From contig CALZFC010000293.1 of the NCBI GenBank assembly GCA_945643635.1, positions 124,001 to 188,000 of the forward strand: DNA of 64,000 bases, in the 5' to 3' direction. The notes beneath the pieces are model-generated. The model was not told the DNA's origin and did no database searches. It saw nothing but the letters and a program-made list of their open reading frames with translations. Shown in pieces: positions 1 to 12,600 of the stretch (position 1 is its first letter; each line of letters opens with the position of its first letter). A program made the translations under genes and the position numbers. The DNA is from Allodiplogaster sudhausi. Taxonomy: Eukaryota > Nematoda > Chromadorea > Rhabditida > Diplogasteridae.

Positions 1-472
1 ACTCCATCATATTCAGGAGCCACGGGCATCATCGACGCCAGCAACTCACCTCTGTGGGGTAAGCAAGACGCACGCTACACCCACGTTATGTTGTTATTTA
101 GGCCAGAAGAACATCATGTACGTGCAGCACTTCTACTCGGGTTCGCACCGCGACAACGAGCGAAATGCTTACTCGAGGGCCGCTGCAAAGATCCCCGTGT
201 TCATTTCGGAGTACGGCGTCTCCGAGGCTGACGGGGGATCCAACGGACAGATCTACACGGACGAGGCGAACAAATGGTTCTCACTGCTGGACCGAAACAA
301 GGCTTCCTATCTGGCGTGGTCGATCTGCGACAAAAACGAAGCCGCATCGGCGCTCAAGCCTGGCACCCAGCCCAACCAGGTGGGCAACGACTGGCAGTTG
401 TCGAAGGCCGGTGTCTTCCTGAAGAATAAGATCAAGTCGAAGAAGCTGTTCTCGTGCAACGCCAGGGGTTAA
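1..472 (+). CDS. GH5 endoglucanase (cellulase), copy 1, 5' end outside window
   Basis: This is the 3' part of a secreted glycoside hydrolase family 5 cellulase, which cleaves beta-1,4-glucan. Seen: exon 2 tail 1-58, a 43-nt intron 59-101 (GTAAGC...TTTAG) and exon 3 at 102-472 ending in TAA. The part present carries the HFYSG motif of the active-site barrel and the nucleophile Glu in FISEYG. It is the same as the matching part of the three full copies downstream at protein level, offset by exactly 2253 bp. The first exon and signal peptide lie before the window. The only oddity is truncation by the window edge, so whether the gene is complete is unknown. Confidence 0.93.
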   Translation, partial: LHHIQEPRASSTPATHLCGVSKTHATPTLCCYLGQKNIMYVQHFYSGSHRDNERNAYSRAAAKIPVFISEYGVSEADGGSNGQIYTDEANKWFSLLDRNKASYLAWSICDKNEAASALKPGTQPNQVGNDWQLSKAGVFLKNKIKSKKLFSCNARG

Positions 473-1646
473 ACGGGGATTTACGCAACGACCCGTTCGA
501 CAAAGAGAGACCTCGATCGTCTCTTCTTCTCTGCAACTCTAAACCCGATTAACATTGCTGTGATTAGGTGTTGCTGATAAATGCTATTCGATTAATTGCA
601 TTGTGTGTATAAGAAGACAACAGAAGAACGCGGGCACATATTCTAGCGTTGGTTTGAAAGAATCTCTTATTCCAATTTATCCCTCTCATGGAGGAGGACC
701 AGATATGACTCTCGCTTTCGGGCCCGATTCTTACCGCTCTCCTCAGGGTGCTCGCCCACCCTTTCTCCCGAAACACCCATATTGCTCTCTCTTCTCCCTC
801 CGCCTATCCGATACCCCTCATCCCTTTCACCTCTGTCGGTCTTCACGAGAAGGCACAGCAAGAGATCCCGTGACAACACAGGGTCCTTTGCACCCGTTGA
901 TGCCTCGCAGATGATCACAACGATGCCCTCTGCACCCTCCGAATCTTTTGAATATGCAAAATTAAGTCCACTCTTTACAATGAAATAAAGGAGAGAAGAC
1001 ACATATGGAGAGAGTAAAAGTGAAAGCTAGCACTAACTTAGAAAATGTTGAAGGCACATATGTATGACGCGATTTGCGAGAGAATCAAATAGAATTAAAC
1101 TGCCAAGGGACCAGGCCAATATCGACCAGTTTGGATTTTTCAAAAGTTCCCTTTAAGCGCTTTCTCATATCAGGAATCAATTGAACGTGGTCTATGTATT
1201 CTCGGGCACGTTGTGCTTTGGCGCTTTGTGCACACCAAATCTAGAAACTGCACTGATCAGATCCTGCGCAAACAAAGCACCATGAATGCTCATGTACCAA
1301 AATTGCCAAACATTAGCTCATCGAAATTAGATCATATTGCAAAGGAAGCAGAAGGCGTAAACTGTATCATGACTTTCCCGCTAGGGTCTAAAACGAGAAT
1401 GGAAACTGAAGGCGGAAGTCAGGGCACGTGATGCGCTTACGCCTCGTTAGACTGCTTGTGTCATGTTCTATGAACAGTGTCATTTTTACGTTTTCGACTC
1501 AACATCGTTTTTCCTAAGCATGGAGTACCTCCGATAACCTCAGCTGTCCAAATAATCCCGATTGAGGCCAGGAAAGACGCGATTGAAGGGAGAGTGCACT
1601 ACTTAAGCGGACCTGCAGTCGGCAAACGCCAGTTCAGCGCGGCAGC

Positions 1647-2725
1647 ATGCAACACGCACTCTTCTTCTGTCTAGCAGTCGTTTTGCTGGGTGCTTCTGCG
1701 CTCAGGCCGAAGAACCCGCCCTACGGACAGCTCTCCGTGAAAGGCACGAAGCTGGTGGGCGCCAATGGCCAACCCGTACAACTCGTCGGAATGTCGCTGT
1801 TCTGGTCTCAGTGGATGGGACAGTACTTCAACAGGGACACCGTCAACGCACTCGCCTGTCAGTGGGGCGCGAACGTGGTGCGTGTCGTGATGGGCGTCGA
1901 CCAGGGCGGCTACCTCAGCAACAAGCAGAGCGAGCTTGCGAAGGTGCGCACCGTCGTGGACGCGGCCATCGAGCGCGGTATGTACGTCATCATCGACTGG
2001 CACGACCACGAGGCACACAACCACAAGTACCAGGCGATTGACTTCTTCAAGCAAATGGCCCAAACCTATGGCAAGTACCCGCACGTGCTCTACGAGCTCT
2101 TCAACGAGCCTCTCCAGGTATGTATTTGATTCGGTCTCTTCGCGACTACAGCAAACACTTTAGGTGGACTGGAACAGCGTTCTGAAGCCCTACCACACCG
2201 ACGTGCTGAAGGCGATTCGCGCCATCGACCCTGACAACGTGGCCCTGCTGGGTACTCCATCATATTCAGGAGCCACGGGCATCATCGACGCCAGCAATTC
2301 ACCTCTGTGGGGTAAGCAAGACGCACGCTACACCCACGTTATGTTGTTATTTAGGCCAGAAGAACATCATGTACGTGCAGCACTTCTACTCGGGTTCGCA
2401 CCGCGACAACGAGCGAAATGCTTACTCGAGGGCCGCTGCAAAGATCCCCGTGTTCATTTCGGAGTACGGCGTCTCCGAGGCTGACGGGGGATCCAACGGA
2501 CAGATCTACACGGACGAGGCGAACAAATGGTTCTCACTGCTGGACCGAAACAAGGCTTCCTATCTGGCGTGGTCGATCTGCGACAAAAACGAAGCCGCAT
2601 CGGCGCTCAAGCCTGGCACCCAGCCCAACCAGGTGGGCAACGACTGGCAGTTGTCGAAGGCCGGTGTCTTCCTGAAGAATAAGATCAAGTCGAAGAAGCT
2701 GTTCTCGTGCAACGCCAGGGGTTAA
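1647..2725 (+). CDS. GH5 endoglucanase (cellulase), copy 2, complete
   Basis: Exons 1647-2117, 2164-2311 and 2355-2725 encode 329 residues; both introns are short (46 and 43 nt) with GT-AG ends and the phases agree (0 and 1). Residues 1-18 form a signal peptide (hydrophobic core, AxA-type end), so the enzyme is secreted, presumably into the gut or environment. Family knowledge: GH5 acid/base Glu is Glu154 in LFNEPLQ and the nucleophile is Glu243 in FISEYGVSE; HFYSG (His216, Tyr218) and the LAWSICDK tryptophan also fit. No carbohydrate-binding module is visible. Length is normal for a bare GH5 catalytic domain. The ATG follows a TTCAG that could be a cis or trans splice acceptor. Introns show that this is a resident animal gene and not bacterial contamination. 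Confidence 0.95.
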
Positions 2726-3899
2726 ACGGGGATTTACGCAACGACCCGTTTGACAAAGAGAGACCTCGATCGTCTCTTCTTCTCTGCAACTCTAAACCCG
2801 ATTAACATTGCTGTGATTAGGTGTTGCTGATAAATGCTATTCGATTAATTGCATTGTGTGTATAAGAAGACAACAGAAGAACGCGGGCACATATTCTAGC
2901 GTTGGTTTGAAAGAATCTCTTATTCCAATTTATCCCTCTCATGGAGGAGGACCAGATATGACTCTCGCTTTCGGGCCCGATTCTTACCGCTCTCCTCAGG
3001 GTGCTCGCCCACCCTTTCTCCCGAAACACCCATATTGCTCTCTCTTCTCCCTCCGCCTATCCGATACCCCTCATCCCTTTCACCTCTGTCGGTCTTCACG
3101 AGAAGGCACAGCAAGAGATCCCGTTACAACACAGGGTCCTTTGCACCCGTTGATGCCTCGCAGATGATCACAACGATGCCCTCTGCACCCTCCGAATCTT
3201 TTGAATATGCAAAATTAAGTCCACTCTTTACAATGAAATAAAGGAGAGAAGACACATATGGAGAGAGTAAAAGTGAAAGCTAGCACTAACTTAGAAAATG
3301 TTGAAAGCACATATGTATGACGCGATTTGCGAGAGAATCAAATAGAATTAAACTGCCAAGGGACCAGGCCAATATCGACCAGTTTGGATTTTTCAAAAGT
3401 TCCCTTTAAGTGCTTTCTCATATCAGGAATCAATTGAACGTGGTCTATGTATTCTCGGGCACGTTGTGCTTTGGCGCTTTGTGCACACCAAATCTAGAAA
3501 CTGCACTGATCAGATCCTGCGCAAACAAAGCACCATGAATGCTCATGTACCAAAATTGCCAAACATTAGCTCATCGAAATTAGATCATATTGCAAAGGAA
3601 GCAGAAGGCGTAAACTGTTTCATGACTTTCCCGCTAGGGTCTAAAACGAGAATGGAAACTGAAGGCGGAAGTCAACGCACGTGATGCGCTTACGCCTCGT
3701 TAGACTGCTTGTGTCATGTTCTATGAACAGTGTCATTTTTACGTTTTCGACTCAACATCGTTTTTCCTAAGCATGGAGTACCTCCGATAACCTCAGCTGT
3801 CCAAATAATCCCGATTGAGGCCAGGAAAGACGCGATTGAAGGGAGAGTGCACTACTTAAGCGGACCTGCAGTCGGCAAACGCCAGTTCAGCGCGGCAGC

Positions 3900-4978
3900 A
3901 TGCAACACGCACTCTTCTTCTGTCTAGCAGTCGTTTTGCTGGGTGCTTCTGCGCTCAGGCCGAAGAACCCGCCCTACGGACAGCTCTCCGTGAAAGGCAC
4001 GAAGCTGGTGGGCGCCAATGGCCAACCCGTACAACTCGTCGGAATGTCGCTGTTCTGGTCTCAGTGGATGGGACAGTACTTCAACAGGGACACCGTCAAC
4101 GCACTCGCCTGTCAGTGGGGCGCGAACGTGGTGCGTGTCGTGATGGGCGTCGACCAGGGCGGCTACCTCAGCAACAAGCAGAGCGAGCTTGCGAAGGTGC
4201 GCACCGTCGTGGACGCGGCCATCGAGCGCGGTATGTACGTCATCATCGACTGGCACGACCACGAGGCACACAACCACAAGTACCAGGCGATTGACTTCTT
4301 CAAGCAAATGGCCCAAACATATGGCAAGTACCCGCACGTGCTCTACGAGCTCTTCAACGAGCCTCTCCAGGTATGTATTTGATTCGGTCTCTTCGCGACT
4401 ACAGCAAACACTTTAGGTGGACTGGAACAGCGTTCTGAAGCCCTACCACACCGACGTGCTGAAGGCGATTCGCGCCATCGACCCTGACAACGTGGCCCTG
4501 CTGGGTACTCCATCATATTCAGGAGCCACGGGCATCATCGACGCCAGCAACTCACCTCTGTGGGGTAAGCAAGACGCACGCTACACCCACGTTATGTTGT
4601 TATTTAGGCCAGAAGAACATCATGTACGTGCAGCACTTCTACTCGGGTTCGCACCGCGACAACGAGCGAAATGCTTACTCGAGGGCCGCTGCAAAGATCC
4701 CCGTGTTCATTTCGGAGTACGGCGTCTCCGAGGCTGACGGGGGATCCAACGGACAGATCTACACGGACGAGGCGAACAAATGGTTCTCACTGCTGGACCG
4801 AAACAAGGCTTCCTATCTGGCGTGGTCGATCTGCGACAAAAACGAAGCCGCATCGGCGCTCAAGCCTGGCACCCAGCCCAACCAGGTGGGCAACGACTGG
4901 CAGTTGTCGAAGGCCGGTGTCTTCCTGAAGAATAAGATCAAGTCGAAGAAGCTGTTCTCGTGCAACGCCAGGGGTTAA
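3900..4978 (+). CDS. GH5 endoglucanase (cellulase), copy 3, complete
   Basis: Exons 3900-4370, 4417-4564 and 4608-4978, each exactly 2253 bp after the same exon of copy 2. The encoded 329-residue protein is identical to copies 2 and 4; the coding differences I noticed are silent (for example ACA instead of ACC for Thr before the YGKYPH segment). Signal peptide, acid/base Glu154 and nucleophile Glu243 are all kept. Upstream and downstream flanks are also nearly identical to those of copy 2, so each copy carries its own promoter region. Confidence 0.95.
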
Positions 4979-6152
4979 ACGGGGATTTACGCAACGACCC
5001 GTTTGACAAAGAGAGACCTCGATCGTCTCTTCTTCTCTGCAACTCTAAACCCGATTAACATTGCTGTGATTAGGTGTTGCTGATAAATGCTATTCGATTA
5101 ATTGCATTGTGTGTATAAGAAGACAACAGAAGAACGCGGGCACATATTCTAGCGTTGGTTTGAAAGAATCTCTTATTCCAATTTATCCCTCTCATGGAGG
5201 AGGACCAGATATGACTCTCGCTTTCGGGCCCGATTCTTACCGCTCTCCTCAGGGTGCTCGCCCACCCTTTCTCCCGAAACACCCATATTGCTCTCTCTTC
5301 TCCCTCCGCCTATCCGATACCCCTCATCCCTTTCACCTCTGTCGGTCTTCACGAGAAGGCACAGCAAGAGATCCCGTTACAACACAGGGTCCTTTGCACC
5401 CGTTGATGCCTCGCAGATGATCACAACGATGCCCTCTGCACCCTCCGAATCTTTTGAATATGCAAAATTAAGTCCACTCTTTACAATGAAATAAAGGAGA
5501 GAAGACACATATGGAGAGAGTAAAAGTGAAAGCTAGCACTAACTTAGAAAATGTTGAAGGCACATATGTATGACGCGATTTGCGAGAGAATCAAATAGAA
5601 TTAAACTGCCAAGGGACCAGGCCAATATCGACCAGTTTGGATTTTTCAAAAGTTCCCTTTAAGTGCTTTCTCATATCAGGAATCAATTGAACGTGGTCTA
5701 TGTATTCTCGGGCACGTTGTGCTTTGGCGCTTTGTGCACACCAAATCTAGAAACTGCACTGATCAGATCCTGCGCAAACAAAGCACCATGAATGCTCATG
5801 TACCAAAATTGCCAAACATTAGCTCATCGAAATTAGATCATATTGCAAAGGAAGCAGAAGGCGTAAACTGTTTCATGACTTTCCCGCTAGGGTCTAAAAC
5901 GAGAATGGAAACTGAAGGCGGAAGTCAACGCACGTGATGCGCTTACGCCTCGTTAGACTGCTTGTGTCATGTTCTATGAACAGTGTCATTTTTACGTTTT
6001 CGACTCAACATCGTTTTTCCTAAGCATGGAGTACCTCCGATAACCTCAGCTGTCCAAATAATCCCGATTGAGGCCAGGAAAGACGCGATTGAAGGGAGAG
6101 TGCACTACTTAAGCGGACCTGCAGTCGGCAAACGCCAGTTCAGCGCGGCAGC

Positions 6153-7231
6153 ATGCAACACGCACTCTTCTTCTGTCTAGCAGTCGTTTTGCTGGGTGCT
6201 TCTGCGCTCAGGCCGAAGAACCCGCCCTACGGACAGCTCTCCGTGAAAGGCACGAAGCTGGTGGGCGCCAATGGCCAACCCGTACAACTCGTCGGAATGT
6301 CGCTGTTCTGGTCTCAGTGGATGGGACAGTACTTCAACAGGGACACCGTCAACGCACTCGCCTGTCAGTGGGGCGCGAACGTGGTGCGTGTCGTGATGGG
6401 CGTCGACCAGGGCGGCTACCTCAGCAACAAGCAGAGCGAGCTTGCGAAGGTGCGCACCGTCGTGGACGCGGCCATCGAGCGCGGTATGTACGTCATCATC
6501 GACTGGCACGACCACGAGGCACACAACCACAAGTACCAGGCGATTGACTTCTTCAAGCAAATGGCCCAAACCTATGGCAAGTACCCGCACGTGCTCTACG
6601 AGCTCTTCAACGAGCCTCTCCAGGTATGTATTTGATTCGGTCTCTTCGCGACTACAGCAAACACTTTAGGTGGACTGGAACAGCGTTCTGAAGCCCTACC
6701 ACACCGACGTGCTGAAGGCGATTCGCGCCATCGACCCTGACAACGTGGCCCTGCTGGGTACTCCATCATATTCAGGAGCCACGGGCATCATCGACGCCAG
6801 CAACTCACCTCTGTGGGGTAAGCAAGACGCACGCTACACCCACGTTATGTTGTTATTTAGGCCAGAAGAACATCATGTACGTGCAGCACTTCTACTCGGG
6901 TTCGCACCGCGACAACGAGCGAAATGCTTACTCGAGGGCCGCTGCAAAAATCCCCGTGTTCATTTCGGAGTACGGCGTCTCCGAGGCTGACGGGGGATCC
7001 AACGGACAGATCTACACGGACGAGGCGAACAAATGGTTCTCACTGCTGGACCGAAACAAGGCTTCCTATCTGGCGTGGTCGATCTGCGACAAAAACGAAG
7101 CCGCATCGGCGCTCAAGCCTGGCACCCAGCCCAACCAGGTGGGCAACGACTGGCAGTTGTCGAAGGCCGGTGTCTTCCTGAAGAATAAGATCAAGTCGAA
7201 GAAGCTGTTCTCGTGCAACGCCAGGGGTTAA
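6153..7231 (+). CDS. GH5 endoglucanase (cellulase), copy 4, complete, last in array
   Basis: Exons 6153-6623, 6670-6817 and 6861-7231 encode the same 329-residue secreted GH5 protein, with all catalytic residues kept. It has one silent AAA/AAG Lys change in exon 3. Its 3' flank is the most divergent of the array: several substitutions near 7490-7510 and an 8-9 bp deletion near 7685, as expected of the terminal copy, which is least exposed to homogenisation. The array breaks about 700 bp after its stop codon. Confidence 0.95.
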
Positions 7232-7935
7232 ACGGGGATTTACGCAACGACCCGTTCGACAAAGAGAGACCTCGATCGTCTCTTCTTCTCTGCAACTCTA
7301 AACCCGATTAACATTGCTGTGATTAGGTGTTGCTGATAAATGCTATTCGATTAATTGCATTGTGTGTATAAGAAGACAACAGAAGAACGCGGGCACATAT
7401 TCTAGCGTTGGTTTGAAAGAATCTCTTATTCCAATTTATCCCTCTCATGGAGGAGGACCAGATATGACTCTCGCTTTCGGGCCCGATTATTACCGCTCTC
7501 CTCAGTGTGCTCGCCCACCCTTTCTCCCGAAACACCCATATTGCTCTCTCTTCTCCCTCCGCCTATCCGATACCCCTCATCCCTTTCACCTCTGTCGGTC
7601 TTCACGAGAAGGCACAGCAAGAGATCCCGTTACAACACAGGGTCCTTTGCACCCGTTGATGCCTCGCAGATGATCACAACGATGCACCCTCCGAATCTTT
7701 TGAATATGAAAAATTAAGTCCACTGTTTACAATGAAATAAAGGAGAGAAGACACATATGGAGAGAGTAAAAGTGAAAGCTAGCACTAACTTAGAAAATGT
7801 TGAAGGCACATATGTATGACGCGATTTGCGAGAGAATCAAATAGAATTAAACTGCCAAGGGACCAGGCCAATATCGACCAGTTTGGATTTTTCAAAAGTT
7901 CCCTTTAAGTGCTTTCTCATATCAGGAATCAATTG

Positions 7936-8095
7936 AACGACCCGTTCGACAAAGAGAGACCTCGATCGTCTCTTCTTCTCTGCAACTCTAAACCCGATTA
8001 ACATTGCTGTCATTAGGTGTTGCTGATAAATGCTATTCCATTAATTGCATTGTGTGTATAAGAAGACAACAGAGGAAGAACTCTGGCACATATTG
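7936..8095 (+). repeat. Remnant of a fifth cellulase unit (3' flank only)
   Basis: At 7936-7939 the spacer sequence of copy 4 switches to the sequence that normally lies just after the cellulase stop codon; AACG is shared by both sides of the junction. From there to about 8095 the DNA matches the 3' flank of the other copies with a few substitutions, then diverges. A whole gene body and promoter are therefore missing between the two points. Confidence 0.85.
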
Positions 8096-8129
8096 GTTTG
8101 TCGGGCGGGAACAGTCTCTATCGCCAAAT

Positions 8130-8160
<31 letters not shown>

Positions 8161-9666
8161 GGAGGAAAAAATTAATTTAACAAAAATTAATTTTAAAAGA
8201 GTAAATAAAAGATTAGAAGAAAGATAGTGTGAAAGAGAGAATCCGCTCCGCCCTGCCGCACTGCTCAAGTGAAGTCGCCGCTTTTCATATTCGGCGACAT
8301 CCTCGGCCGCTGCATCTTCTATGTACATCTGCGGCGTTCCCAAAAATTGACGCTTCCGCTTCCTCCGCGGTTCTCGAAGTCCGTTGTTCTCTCTGTCTAT
8401 TCAATCTCATATCCTCTTCCGTTACTTTCTCTCACCCTCTCTCGTTTTCTAACTCTCCACTCGCTCCTTCACTCTCCCTTCCCTTCCCTTCTCAATCTCA
8501 GCAAGTGATCGTTCAGCTATTCATCTTCCGCTTCATTTTTCTATCGGTCACGCGATCGTTAAAATGACAACTCGAAATCCTTCCGTTTATGGCCCCTTCA
8601 ATTGAAGAAGCGCAATCACAGCCGTCTTGTTCCCAATAAAATATCATCGAGAATGGGGCTCTTATGTATGTCTTCGCACGCTAACGAAAATTACATCTCC
8701 ATTTGAGCAAGAAAACAAACAGACTTTCACCGTACAGTCCCGGAAGTAAAAAGGAAGAGAGAATGTATCGTCATTCTTTTTTGGCCTTCGACATGCATTT
8801 TTAAATATTTACATGCTATCACAATTACGAGATACAGGAGAAATATGCATTTAAAAAGTTATTTCAAAAATCCTGTATCAGGGAGAGTTGGGTGTAATGT
8901 GTTATAGTTCTGTTATGGGCCATTTACAGAAGTTAATTCCAGGATATTCACAACCGAACAATTTTTGGTATAAAAAAACCATTTTTAACTAAATAAAACT
9001 TACCGTTTGCAAAGTACACAGAAATGAATACTTGTTTATGTGCTTCAAGGAGGACGATCACAGATAAAGAATGTGAAACTTCGAATAGCCTCGGCCCTCC
9101 GCTCCTTTAACTAAATATATCAACGGAATCTGTCACTTTCTCGGGGTTGCTTGCTTTCCCTTTTTGGGATGCACATAAAAAGAAAGGTGTGTGTCGTCAA
9201 CGATTCACATACTCAAATTTTCTTTTGCTTGCCAGCAGTTGAAGACTATTCGGATCAGAGACAACGGAAAAAAAGATTAATTGTGATATCATGTAAATAT
9301 TTATAAATGTATTCCGAAAGCCAAAAAAGAATGATGAAACAATCTGTCATCCTATTTCCTTTCGAGGCTGTACAGTGAAAGTCTGTTCTTTTGATTTCTT
9401 GATCAACGTGGCTGTTTAATGCATCCCGAATTGTATGAAAGGCAAATGAAATGGCCTAAGAAACGACGACTTCGCCATTTGGGGGCTCTGCGGAAGTCAT
9501 TTATAAGCCGTGTGAGCAGTCTACATGGCATCTTTAACTCTCTCTTCGCATTTTCGTATTTCTTTCGTGTATGAAATAGTCTTTCGAAGGGATTATTAGG
9601 GATTGTTTTCATTTCATACAAGTTTTCGTGTTCTTCATACAGGTTATTGCCGAGAAAGGTAGCGAT
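8096..9666. other. Region without a confident gene
   Basis: Contains a (CT)n tract near 8131-8156 and AT-rich DNA after 8600. On the minus strand about 8250-8343 an open stretch (MYIEDAAAEDVAEYEKRR) looks protein-like and could be an isolated exon, but I find no partner exons. Nothing else is supported. Confidence 0.4.
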
Positions 9667-12600
9667 ATGCAACTTCCACTTCTCTTCGGTATCATCCTCT
9701 TCGGATCGCTGCTTTTGCAGGTGTCATAATGTTATTTTCTTAAAAGTAAAATTTACTTTTGTTTAGAAAATGCTATCTGAGAAATATATTCACGTAGTCC
9801 GGCCCAACATTGCATGTACATAAAGAAATTCGATTAATTTAAATAATATCAGGACTCATTTCAACGGAAGATACATTTCTGTCCAAGTCAGACTTATTCC
9901 ACACTGATAAATACGGTGGTCAGATTAGTTTCACCAAACATTTTAACACTGGCGATAATAGTTTAGCCTGAAACCCTTTTGAAACGCCTATATTGCGCAT
10001 TTCGCACATAGAAAAGTATTAATTCAGTGTCAACTTCTTTTGAGAAACAAATTTTACCATCGTATTTATAGGCTGACGAAATTACTTTCAAAAAAAATTC
10101 TAGTTTGAACAATTCGACAATTCCGCAAAAAAAAATCAATTTAATGTTTTTTTCATGTAGAAGGAGATATTTCACGTTAGATGGTTATCATATCTTCCAC
10201 ATTCCCACATCATTGCGAAATTCCCTAGAGCGAAGTCGTATGATAAACATAACCTTCTCGCACCTCCACTTGTGTTACTGCATTCAAGTGTTGTCTTGAA
10301 AGCAACATAGCCTCCATCTAATTAATCTAATTAATTTATGTACCTGAAACGTTGGGCTGGAATTACAAGGTTTTGCAGGTGTTTGCTTCAATGGAAAATT
10401 GCCAAAAACAGCGACAGCTCAAGTGCCGTAGACGTTCATCCACTGAATTGACCGTCAAGCCTACATGTGCCTTTATAATTCTTTTAGTTTTGTGAATGCA
10501 TAATGTAAACAAGCAAGCACATAGATTAGTGTACTTCTTAAAGGAGCGGTCCATGGTGTGTTGCCGCATTTTTGGTTGTATTATCCGGCCCAACTAGAAA
10601 CATCGTTATGAAAGGTAGAAATGCGTCCTGAAGGGGCCCTGAGGAGAAAAAATAAATTTTCCTCACGTTGTACTGTAGAATTTAGGGAGTTGCGTCAACA
10701 CTCCCTGCCTATTTTCTCCTCATGCCACCCTCATTCTATCAGAAAGAAAGTGATAACTGGTGCGAAGCGGCAAGCCACGCATGAGATTCGAGGGATGAGA
10801 GGTCGAGAGAAAAAGAAGCAAGAAGTCTAGTTGGTTGTTATGGATACTGTTCTAGCCTAACGCCAAAACTTTTTACAATATCTCGCGAGAATTCAAGTGA
10901 TAGTTTTTTCACACGCGGCTGTGAAATTCCATTGATAGTTCCTTTGATAGTCACTTCTTAATTAATGAGCGTTGCAACTTTTGGCACACACAGCACAACA
11001 TTGCATACGTATGTATCTGTGCACCGCCATGTGACCACAACGCAACCAGACACAACATCAGCTGCGTCGACACCAACGACTCCGTCGACACCAACGACTC
11101 CATCGACACCAACGACTCCGTCGACACCAACCACTCCGACGACAAAAACGACTCCAACGACACCAACGACTCCATCGCCGACTTGCGACAAGTGCAGCTA
11201 TACGGTATGCGCTTACCTATGTCCATTAGGCTTTTGCACCGCTTTTACCGGTCAGGACAACCCGAATGTTAACATTTGCTAGATTAATCGGCTAATTACT
11301 GGCTTGTCAAATGTGTAAACATTTGATGGCATTTTCTTGCTGTACATGTCAAAAGTTGGTAGTACTCGAAAAACGATACGGAGCTCGAAGAATACTTTGT
11401 CGACACCTACCCGGGCAAGCACGGCTGCCCTATTAAGGACTGCCGCAACTATCAGCTTCGTTATGAGGATGTCAGTACTCGGAGAGCAGCAGACAATTAC
11501 ATATAGACTAATACCGTTACTGGTGATGAAAGCCTTCTTTCATTTTCCATGAAATTCTATGCTTCCAGCAGTCAGCGATTCTTCATTCCGTCACCTGCAA
11601 CAAAGCACTTCCCGGATTCATCGATAGGAATAACACGCTAGTGAATAAAACCGTCGCTTGCTGTCAGTTTCTTTCCGTTTTTCATGAAAAACTGACTCAT
11701 ATGGTATATTAAAAGCATTGAGAATGATTTCACTCTAGTTAATGTTTTTTCTTCTTCAAAATCGTTAAATATTTTCAGTAGCTCATTGATAAGTTTAGAG
11801 ACCGCAGAGTGAAAGAATGACATAACACAAAACTGGGTCAACCTACCGTAACGGAATTAGCGGAATTTGTCACGTTCGGACTGATAAATTCAAATTTTTG
11901 AAGAGAGCTTGTTCTATAACTTTTTATTCTTTTTTTGCAGTTTGTCGGTAAAATTGTCAAGAATCTTTTTGTCAATATTTTAAAGGAAGGTTTTTCAAAG
12001 TGTAGGGCGCTATTCTGCCTTGCATACACGGGCACTACGCTGAAAAAATCTCATTAGAAGCTTTTTTCCGTGAGCTTGGCTTTTTCAGTTTTTCAACTAT
12101 AATTTGGATCATCCGCAAGCTCGGGGATTCTTATTTTAATTTAATATTAGATGGCATGTTGTGTGACAGCTAGGCGGTTTCTTGTCGAATTTCTGCGAGG
12201 CGATAAGGAGATATCATTGATAGATAGTTTCTAGCTGAAACAGGTGCAAGCTCATTTTTTCATTCTATTTCGTTTATCGATATTCCCTGATCGCATCTTG
12301 CAGAGAGATTATACTTAAAGCCGATCTGGATTCAGTACACTGATTTTTTTGTTCGTATATTGCGAGCAAACACGAAAAATTTCCCTCGAACAAAATTATC
12401 ACTTCATGGTTTCTCCCACTTATAATGATTTAATATGTATCCCAGATGTCCTCGGGATTTTTAAACATCATTTTATGATAGAAGACATCCGCCAGTATAC
12501 CTATGTAGACTATGACCGAGATTCTGCGAGGCGACAGTGAATTGTTGTTGATTATGTGGCTATTTTTTAGTCGAAATAATTAACCACTTCTACAGAGGCG

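Larger units (their letters stand above)
1..7939 (+). repeat. Tandem array of 2253-bp cellulase units
   Basis: Direct tandem repeat, period exactly 2253 bp, about 3.5 units. Each unit is one cellulase gene plus about 1.17 kb of intergenic DNA (473-1646, 2726-3899, 4979-6152, 7232-7939). The spacers contain no convincing gene: open frames there lack motifs and splice context. They must hold both the 3' end of one gene and the promoter of the next. Substitutions between units are only a handful per unit. Confidence 0.95.

Noticed and set aside
603..1674. Open frames in the cellulase spacers (for example 603-914, 782-988, 1213-1431)
   Set aside because: No family motif, no splice context, overlapping frames on both strands; conserved between units only because the whole unit is recently duplicated.
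1671..2084. 137-codon open frame antisense to cellulase exon 1
   Set aside because: Explained by high GC at third positions of the real exon; composition is Val/Leu/His monotone.
1..7939. Bacterial contamination as source of the GH5 genes
   Set aside because: Each gene has two short GT-AG introns in consistent phases and lies on the same contig as MSP, collagen and nematode receptors.
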